Source of the DNA: Tubulanus polymorphus | Lineage: Eukaryota; Nemertea; Palaeonemertea; Tubulaniformes; Tubulanidae | Direction of reading: 5' to 3' | Length of the DNA: 64,000 nucleotides | Assembly: GCF_964204645.1 (NCBI RefSeq) | Contig: NC_134035.1 | Coordinates: 8,866,501-8,930,500 of the forward strand | Program-made: the position numbers and the translations under genes | Shown: piece by piece, positions 56,016 to 64,000 of the stretch | Position numbering within the stretch: the first letter of the stretch is position 1 | Layout of the letters: the number at the start of each line of letters is the position of its first letter | Notes under the pieces: model-generated | Databases searched by the model: none | Seen by the model: the letters and a program-made list of their open reading frames with translations, nothing else | Told to the model about the DNA's origin: nothing

Positions 56016-58544
56016 CCTGAATACGTACTAGATTAAATCTGATCAGCTATTTTAATATAGATTGAATATTGCGCGGCACATGCCGCACACAATGCAAGCT
56101 GTAGCATTGTGCAGCAGTGTTGTCAAAATTGCCTTTTCAGAAATAGTTCCACCACTAACTGACAGAGTTAACCTAAGATTAAGAAACTAATATAATTTGT
56201 GATGTACAACAGCACGGCATCCATGTACGCGAAATCGATTATTCCGCCGCCAGTTTTTAAACCAGAAACTGTAGACACTGGCAATTTCACGATATACAGG
56301 TATCACATACAAATGTATAGCTCATGGTATACTACGGTATGATAAGTTGCCGAGTGTCTTTAGATGTTCACCATTGGGATCCGATCAGTCCTTGACGATT
56401 TGATCTGGTTAGTGTCAGATGTTGTTCCTATACACTAACATTTTCATTTTTTTCATTTCTAATTTATTTTCAGCATTTTGTAATTCAAACTGTAATGTTT
56501 ATCAATCTTACTTTGTTATCATTCTTTTTAACTTCTTGTGAGACCCGGACTAGATTCATTAAATTACCGATCCGAACGACACACGCGACGCGATAAACCT
56601 GCTGTCTCATTATATCCTAAGGTGCTGTCGCTATGCTCATCGTTAGCGGATTTTTCAAACACCAACAAAAGTTGACTCTGGCAATCACATACATACGATT
56701 GCCAGAGTCGACTCATGTTAGTGTATGAAAAATCCGCTAACGATGAGCATAGCGGCAGCACATTATGGTAAAATTATTATGATATGTAATTCAGGCGAAA
56801 TAAGTGATGAATACCATTGATTTGTCATTCTCACACCAAGCTGAGATGAAGATACCTTACTAGTTATTATAACGAAAATCCGACCTAGATAAAATATTAC
56901 GAGTTATTGAATACGAATGACACTAAATGATTATTGAATAATATTATAGATATGTTGAAATGTTCTGTAAATATTTTGTTTTTTTACATAGTGTATTGAT
57001 ATGCATGTTTTCTGTCCTTATACAATTGACATTGTCAGGTTGAATAAAATTATCTTGTCTTATCTTATCATGAAAGTAACAAAATATTCCCATAATCTAC
57101 ATGTATTAGTGGAGTTTAGTTTTCCTCCTTATGCCATGGAAATAAGATTTGGTGTGTAATAAATATTCGTGATTTTGGTTTTTTGATCAGGTTACTCTGC
57201 TTTATATAGCCCCACATCTCATTGGCCCAAAATCCTGGAATGCCCTCCCCCATCTCATTATTGTCGTGTTGAAGCACACTTAATGTTTACTTTTTAGTTG
57301 ACTTGAAAAATTCCGCCCTATTGTGTTGATTAACGGGCGGAATACCACTATAGTGCATCTACACCCTGGCGCGGTGTATCGTTAGTTACTAATATTTAAC
57401 TATGTTTGACAGGTGCTGCCATTCATAGAGATAAAAACCAATTACTATTTACACCAATACACCGCAGTGCGGTGTACTAGCAAAATCCATCACCTACTCA
57501 TACACCGCACTGCGGTGTAGACGCACTGAAAGGGTTAAAGATTGGATAGATTTTTAAGTACAATTTTTTATCATTTTGAAACGTTTTTCTGACTCATCAT
57601 TAGGTTGAACTAGAAACTGAGTCCCGAGACTTTACAGAGATAAACAGATAACTATAGAAATTCTGTTTTGTTTTAATTTCTTGTTGAAATGTACACACTT
57701 TGTATTGTTAGTTTTGTTAATTGCCAAGTAATATGAATCAATAAAGTGCGTGACTCCAAAAAAACTTCTACGTTGGACTTAAAGTAGTTCTTATGTGGTT
57801 TTGAAGTCTACTTAGCGACATTCATTTATTGCGTACACTTTGTGAGGGAGAGGGCTTAATATGTACCTATATGAAAAAATGGCAGGAAGGGGAGTTAAAA
57901 ATTCAAATTTTGTGCGCACGTAGTCAATGAATGAAACTTCAGCATTGCACAGTGCGATTTTTTGGGGAAAACTTTGTGAAGGCCCTGATAAGCGCTTACT
58001 TCTCACTAAAGTGCTGAAAAGAGCTACTTTCTGATCTGACATACCAGTTATCTAGTAGAATGTGTCAAAAATGTAGGTAATATTACGTAGGGTCCAATCT
58101 AAGCACTTAGTCTGATAGCCCGGGATAAGTGTATTTTCATTAGGGCAAGTAGGTTATCATTTTATCACTTGTCCACTCAGACACTGGACTAGTACAATTT
58201 TATGTCTCAAAGCTTTTTTTGCCACTCGATACAACAGGGGCCAGTCGCTCAAAAGTTTAGTTTAAGATAACCGGCAGATAAATACCATAGTGACAATGAA
58301 CTTTTAATTGTCACTATGTCAACTATCCACTGGTTAACTAAACAACTGCAATGAAGGGCAAGTTGATTTTTGAAGGGGCTAGCGAAATTTCAGACATGAT
58401 ATCTTGTTTGAAACCGACTCTTATGAATCCGATGACGAATTATGAATTGCCATAATCACCATGATCAGAAACAAAAGCTTACCAAGGATTTTCTTACCGT
58501 ATTACATTAGACTGGATGCACCACGTCGCGCTGACAGTTTATTG
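56016..58544. other. Array spacer, copies 5 to 6
   Basis: Same elements in the same order: hairpin 56622-56761, LINE tail to about 57070, truncated piggyBac MITE 57300-57534 with TTAA at 57535, AATAAA with A-run near 57740, small MITE near 57820-57935, and foldback near 58233-58350. No gene. Confidence 0.6.
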
Positions 58545-59478
58545 TCAACATTTCAACAACTGAAAGAAAGTTTTTCTGAATTGATTGTTTACAATCAAAT
58601 AAATGAGTAGATTTACAGAGGAATTGACGGCCGATGTCAAGAGGTAGGTTGTGTTCAATATTTCCTGGAAAGGATAGCGTCTTCCCATTTTACCGAGTAA
58701 ACCTGGAAATTCCAAAACCGTGAATACTCATTGTCAGCACCATTTTCGTCGCCTTCGACATGCCCTGCTTTTCTGACTCAGGCGTTTTACAAGAGGCGGA
58801 TAGAAATTTCCGTCGTTTTGCTTTAACTCGTAAAACAATCATAAGTGTTATATTCGCTCCGAAAACTGCTATATTCGGTATAATGATTCGGAAGATAGGG
58901 TCGACGGAGCGGTTCATGAGGACAAAGCTACTGTCAGGTGAGTAGTACGCCCTGTAGTGAGGGCCGAGTCTGGATCGTGTTTGGAATATAACTCGCATAG
59001 TTATAGGGTAATATGAGGACAGTGCCATTGAAAATATAAAGGCAAAGACAACGATAGAATTAATGAAGATATTGCGTCGAACCATTAAGATAAAAATCAT
59101 CGTAATTAATCTTTCGCATTGAATGATAACGGTTAGATAGTTACGGAACATTTGAAATCCGTGGTTAAACATGGTCATCCATATGTATATGTGAGGGAAG
59201 ATCCACTCTGGAATGAAATATTTGATCATATCACCGTACGTAGCGTAGTGAATATAATAGCGAACCGGGCTCTGGATGAATTTCGTTTCCAAAAACATGT
59301 TATCAGCAACAGCGAGGTATTTCAGTAAATAGATGCAGCGGTTTTTAGTCTTCATTCTGAGAAATACAATGAGAACGATCGAGTTTAAACCAACCCCGAC
59401 TGTCAGTATAGGAGGCAAAATGAATCCTATCACAACCCATTTGTGGGCATATGAAGTTAAAGTAGAATTAGTTATCAT
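58545..59478 (-). pseudogene. GPCR array copy 6, frameshifted in TM6
   Basis: Nearly identical to copy 1 over its length. In TM6 the bases corresponding to copy 1's GTGAATATGATACTC read GTGAATACTC, a five-base loss. The frame therefore leaves the receptor after KMVLTMSI and stops at 58690, giving 262 codons without TM6-TM7. The old stop codon is still at 58545. A truncated receptor might be made, but loss of function is likelier. Confidence 0.88.
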
Positions 59479-62000
59479 CCTGAATACGTACTAAATTAAA
59501 TCTGATCAGCTATTTTAATATAGATTGAATATTGCGCGGCACATGCAGTGTTGTCAAAATTGCCTTTTCAGAAATAGTTCCACCACTTAAGCAACTACCG
59601 ACAGAGTAAACCTAAGATTAAGAAACTAATATAATTTGTGATGTACAACAGATGAAACGACATCCATGTACGCGAAATCGATTATTCCGCCGCCAGTTTT
59701 TAAACCAGAAACTGTAGACATTGGCAATTTCACGATACACAGGTATCACATACAAATCTATAGCTATAGCTCATGGTATATACTACAGTATGATATGTTG
59801 GTGAGTGTCTTCAGATGTTCACCATCGGGTTCTGATCAATCCTTTTCGGATTGATCTGATTAGTGTCAAATGTTGCTCCTATACACTAACATTTTCATTT
59901 TTTCATTTCTAATTTATTTTCAGCATTTTGTAATTCAAACTGTAATGTTTATCAATCTTACTTTGTTATCATTCTTTTTAACTTCTTGTGGAACCCGGAC
60001 TAGATTCATTAAATTACCGATCCGAACGACTCACGCGACGCGATAAACCTGCTGTCTCATTATATCGTAAGGTGCTGTCGCTATGCTCATCGTTAGCGGA
60101 TTTTTCAAACACCAACAAAAGTCGACTCTGGCAATCACATACATACGATTGCCAGAGTCGACTCATGTTAGTGTATGAAAAATCCGCTAACGATGAGCAT
60201 AGCGGCAGCACATTATGGTAGAATTATTATGATATGTAATTCAGGCGAAATAAGTGATGAATACCATTGATTTGTCATTCTCACACCAAGCTGAGAAGAA
60301 GATACCTTACTAGTTATTATAACGAAAATCCGACCTAGATAAAATATTACGAGTTATTGAATACGAATGACACTAAATGATTATTGAATAATATTATAGA
60401 TATGTTGAAATGTTCTGTAAATATTTTGTTTTTTTTACATAGTGTATTGATATGCATGTTTTCTCTCCTTATACAATTGACATTGTCAGGTTGAATAAAA
60501 TTATCTTGTCTTATCTTATCATGAAAGTAACAAAATATTCCCATAATCTACATGTATTAGTGGAGTTTAGTTTTCCTCCTTATGCCATGGAAATAAGATT
60601 TGGTGTGTAATAAATATTCGTGATTTTGGTTTTTTGATCAGGTTACTCTGCTTTATATAGCCCCACATCTCATTGGCCCAAAATCCTGGAATGCCCTCCC
60701 CCCATCTCATTATTGTCGTGTTGAAGCACACTTAATGTTTACTTTTTAGTTGACTTGAAAAATTCCGCCCTATTGTGTTGATTAACGGGCGGAATACCAC
60801 TATAGTGCATCTACACCCTGGCGCGGTGTATCGTTAGTTACTAATATTTAACTATGTTTGACAGGTGCTGCCATTCATAGAGATAAAAACCAATTACTAT
60901 TTACACCAATACACCGCAGTGCGGTGTACTAGCAAAATCCATCACCTACTCATACACCGCACTGCGGTGTAGACGCACTGAAAGGGTTAAAGATTGGATA
61001 GATTTTTAAGTACAATTTTCTATCATTTTGAAACGTTTTTCTGACTCATCATTCGGTTGAACCAGAAACTGAGTCCCGAGACTTTACAGAGATAAACAGA
61101 TAACTATAGAAATTCTGTTTTGTTTTAATTTCTTGTTGAAATGTACACACTTTGTATTGTTAGTTTTGTTAATTGCCAAGTAATATGAATCAATAAAGTG
61201 CGTGACTCCAAAAAAAACTTCTACGTTGGACTTAAAGTAGTTCTTATGTGGTTTTGAAGTCTACTTAGCGACATTCATTTATTGCGTACACTTTGTGAGG
61301 GAGAGGGCTTAATATGTACCTATGTGAAAAAATGGCAGGAAGGGGAGTTAAAAATTCAAATTTTGTGCGCACGTAGTCAATGAATGAAACTTCAGCATTG
61401 CACAGTGCGATTTCTTGGGGAAAACTTTGTGAAGGCCCTGATAAGTGCTTACTTCTCACTAAAGTGCTGAAAAGAGCTACTTTCTGATCTGACATACCAG
61501 TTATCTAGTAGAATGTGTCAAAAATGTAGGTAATATTACGCAGGGTCCAATCTAAGCACTTAGTCTGATAGCCCGGGATAAGTATAATTTCATTAGGGCA
61601 AGTAGGTTATCATTTTATCACTTGACCACTCAGACACTGGACTAGTACAATTTTATGTCTCAAAGCTTTTTTTGCCACTCGATACAACAGGGGCCAGTCG
61701 CTCAAAAGTTTAGTTTAAGATAAACGGCAGATAAATACCATAGTGACACTGAACTTTTAATGGTCACTATGTCAACTATCCACTGGTTAACTAAACAACT
61801 GTTATGAAGGGCAAGTTGATTTTTGAAGGGGCTAGCGAAATTTCAGACATGATTTCTTGTTTGAAACCGACTCCAACTGAATCCAATGACGAATTATGTA
61901 TTGCCACAATCACTATGATCAGAAACACAAAATGTTACCAAGGATTTTCTTACTGTATTACATTAGACTGGATGCACCACGTCGCACTGACAGTTTATTT
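59479..62000. other. Array spacer, copies 6 to 7
   Basis: Near-identical to the spacer after copy 1 (offset about 14.25 kb). Hairpin 60072-60211, LINE tail to about 60520, GPKSWNALP scrap, truncated piggyBac MITE 60753-60986 with TTAA at 60987, AATAAA with A-run, small MITE and foldback. No gene. Confidence 0.65.
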
Positions 62001-62939
62001 TCAACATTTCAACAACTGAAAGAAAGTTTTTCTGAATTGATTGTTTACAATCAAATAAATGAATAGATTTACAGAAGAATTGACGACCGATGTCAAGAGG
62101 TAGGTTGTGTTCAATATTTTCTGGAAAGGAAAGTGTCTTCCCATTTTACCGAATAAACCTGGAAATTCCAAAACCGTGAATATGATACTCATTGTCAGCA
62201 CCATTTTCGTCGCCTTCGACATGCCCTGTTTTTCTGATTCTGGTGCTTTACAAGCGGCAGATAAAAATTTCCGTCGTTTTGCTTTAACTCGTAAATCAAT
62301 GATTAGCGCTATATTCGCTGCGAAAACTGATATATTCGGTATAATGATTCGGAAGATAGGGTCAACGTAACGGTTCATGAGGATAAAACTACTGTCACGT
62401 GAGTAGTGCGCTCTGTAGTGAGGACCGAGTCTGGATTTTTTTTGGAATATAACTCGCATAGTTATAGGGTAATATGAGCACAGTGCCACTGAAAATATAC
62501 ATGCAAAGACGATGATAGAATTAATGAAGATATTGCGTCGAACCATTAAGATGAAAATCATCGTAACTAATCTTTCGCATTGAATGATAACGGTTATATA
62601 GTTACGGAACATTTGAAATCCGTTGTTAAACATGGTCATCCATATGTATATGTGAGGAAAGATCCACTTTGGAATGAAATATTTGATCATATCACCGTAC
62701 GTAGCGTAGTGAATATAATAGCGAACCGGGTCCTGGATGAATTTCGTTACCAAAAACATGTTATCAGCAACGGCGAGGTATTTCAGTAAATAGATGCAGC
62801 GGTTTTTAGTCTTCATTCTGAGAAATACAATGAGAACGATCGAGTTTAAACCAACCCCGACTATCAGTATAGGAGGCAAAATGAATCCTATCATAACCCA
62901 TTTGAGGGCATATGAAGTTAAAGTAGAATTAGTTATCAT
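62001..62939 (-). CDS. Class A GPCR, array copy 7 (intact)
   Basis: A single exon of 312 residues with all seven segments. It is the full-length sister of truncated copy 2 (shared GKMGRHFPFQKILNTTYLL). A notable change is IIDLRVKAKRRK, an aspartate at the inner end of TM5 where others have valine. Probably functional; ligand unknown. Confidence 0.85.
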   Translation of the reverse strand: MITNSTLTSYALKWVMIGFILPPILIVGVGLNSIVLIVFLRMKTKNRCIYLLKYLAVADNMFLVTKFIQDPVRYYIHYATYGDMIKYFIPKWIFPHIYIWMTMFNNGFQMFRNYITVIIQCERLVTMIFILMVRRNIFINSIIVFACIFSVALCSYYPITMRVIFQKKSRLGPHYRAHYSRDSSFILMNRYVDPIFRIIIPNISVFAANIALIIDLRVKAKRRKFLSAACKAPESEKQGMSKATKMVLTMSIIFTVLEFPGLFGKMGRHFPFQKILNTTYLLTSVVNSSVNLFIYLIVNNQFRKTFFQLLKC

Positions 62940-64000
62940 CCTGAATACGTACTAAATTAAATCTGATCAGCTATTTTGATATAGATTGAATATTGCGCGG
63001 CACATGCCGCACACAATGCAAGCTGTAGCTGTGTGGAGCAGTGTTGTCAAAATTGCCTTTTCAGAAATAGTTCCACCACTTAAGCAACTACCGACAGAGT
63101 AAACCTAAGATTAAGAAACTAATATAATTTGTGATGTACAACAGCACGGCATCCATGTACGCGAAATCGATAATTCCGCCGCCAGTTTTTAAACCAGAAA
63201 CTGTAGACATTGGCAATTTCACGATATACAGGTATCACATACAAATCTATAGCTCATGGTATATACTACAGTATGATATGTTGCTGAGTGTCTTCAGATG
63301 TTCACCATTGGGTTCTGATCAGTCCTTGACGATTTGATCTGATTAGTGTCAAATGTTGTTCCTATACACTAACATTTTCATTTTTTCATTTCTAATTTAT
63401 TTTCAGCATTTTGTAATTCAAACTGTAATGTTTATCAATCTTACTTTGTTATCATTCTTTTTAACTTCTTGTGGAACCCGGACTAGATTCATTAAATTAC
63501 CGATCCGAACGACTCACGCGACGCGATGAACCTGCTGTCTCATTATATCGTAAGGTGCTGCCGCTATGCTCATCGTTAGCGGATTTTTCAAACACCAACA
63601 AAAGTCGACTCTGGCAATCACATACATACGATTGCCAGAGTCGACTCATGTTAGTGTATGAAAAATCCGCTAACGATGAGCATAGCGGCAGAACATTATG
63701 GTAAAATTATTATGATATGTAATTCAGGCGAAATAAGTGATGAATACCATTGATCTGTCATTCTCACACCAAGCTGAGAAGAAGATACCTTACTAGTTAT
63801 TATAACGAAAATCCGACCTAGATAAAATATTACGAGTTATTGAATACGAATGACACTAAATGATTATTGAATAATATTATAGATATGTTGAAATGTTCTG
63901 TAAATATTTTGTTTTTTTTACATAGTGTATTGATATGCATGTTTTCTCTCCTTATACAATTGACATTGTCAGGTTGAATAAAATTATCTTGTCTTATCTT
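62940..64000. other. 5' flank of copy 7, array continues past the window
   Basis: The open-framed block (63131-63240), hairpin (63555-63694) and LINE tail are present, as in other spacers. The window ends inside the tail (CTTGTCTTATCTT), so further units may follow. Confidence 0.65.

Overview
The window is nuclear DNA from an animal. Genes are split by GT-AG introns, and TAF11, TMEM237, TXNDC9, HSD17B12, NIF3L1 and TMEM86 can all be recognised. A Crypton-derived gene, much small inverted-repeat DNA and a tandem class A GPCR family fit a marine invertebrate, perhaps a lophotrochozoan. That placement is an inference; nothing here fixes the species. Exon joins were read by hand and checked for phase.

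Layout. 152-924: last three exons of an unrecognised gene. 2165-8790: satellite array of interleaved 274 bp and 425 bp units, followed by a 17 bp minisatellite (8809-9190) and a decayed LINE (9385-9935). 11878-12831: TMEM86-type lysoplasmalogenase (+). 17091-19250: TAF11 (-), head to head with TXNDC9 (+, 19602-22115). 22529-26598: TMEM237 (-), tail to tail with TXNDC9 around one bidirectional poly(A) motif. 27553-30246: HSD17B12 (-), head to head with a Crypton-recombinase-derived gene (+, 30925-34892). 36485-39585: NIF3L1 (+), with a possible upstream exon joining it in frame to the preceding gene.

From about 43.1 kb to the window end lies a tandem array of single-exon class A GPCR genes, all on the minus strand: four intact copies (44298-45236, 51966-52904, 55080-56015, 62001-62939) and three broken ones. 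Most units are about 3.1-3.5 kb. Their spacers carry the same foldback hairpin, LINE tail, piggyBac-like MITE and other small elements. Copies 1 and 2 with their spacer recur about 14.25 kb away as copies 6 and 7.

The housekeeping genes serve basal transcription (TAF11), thioredoxin-like cofactor work (TXNDC9), the ciliary transition zone (TMEM237), very-long-chain fatty acid elongation (HSD17B12), ether-lipid turnover (TMEM86) and a NIF3-family protein. They form no pathway together. The parts most worth a second look are the receptor array, the two-size satellite, the Crypton-derived gene and its possible splice link to NIF3L1. No CRISPR array, rRNA gene or intact tRNA gene was seen.
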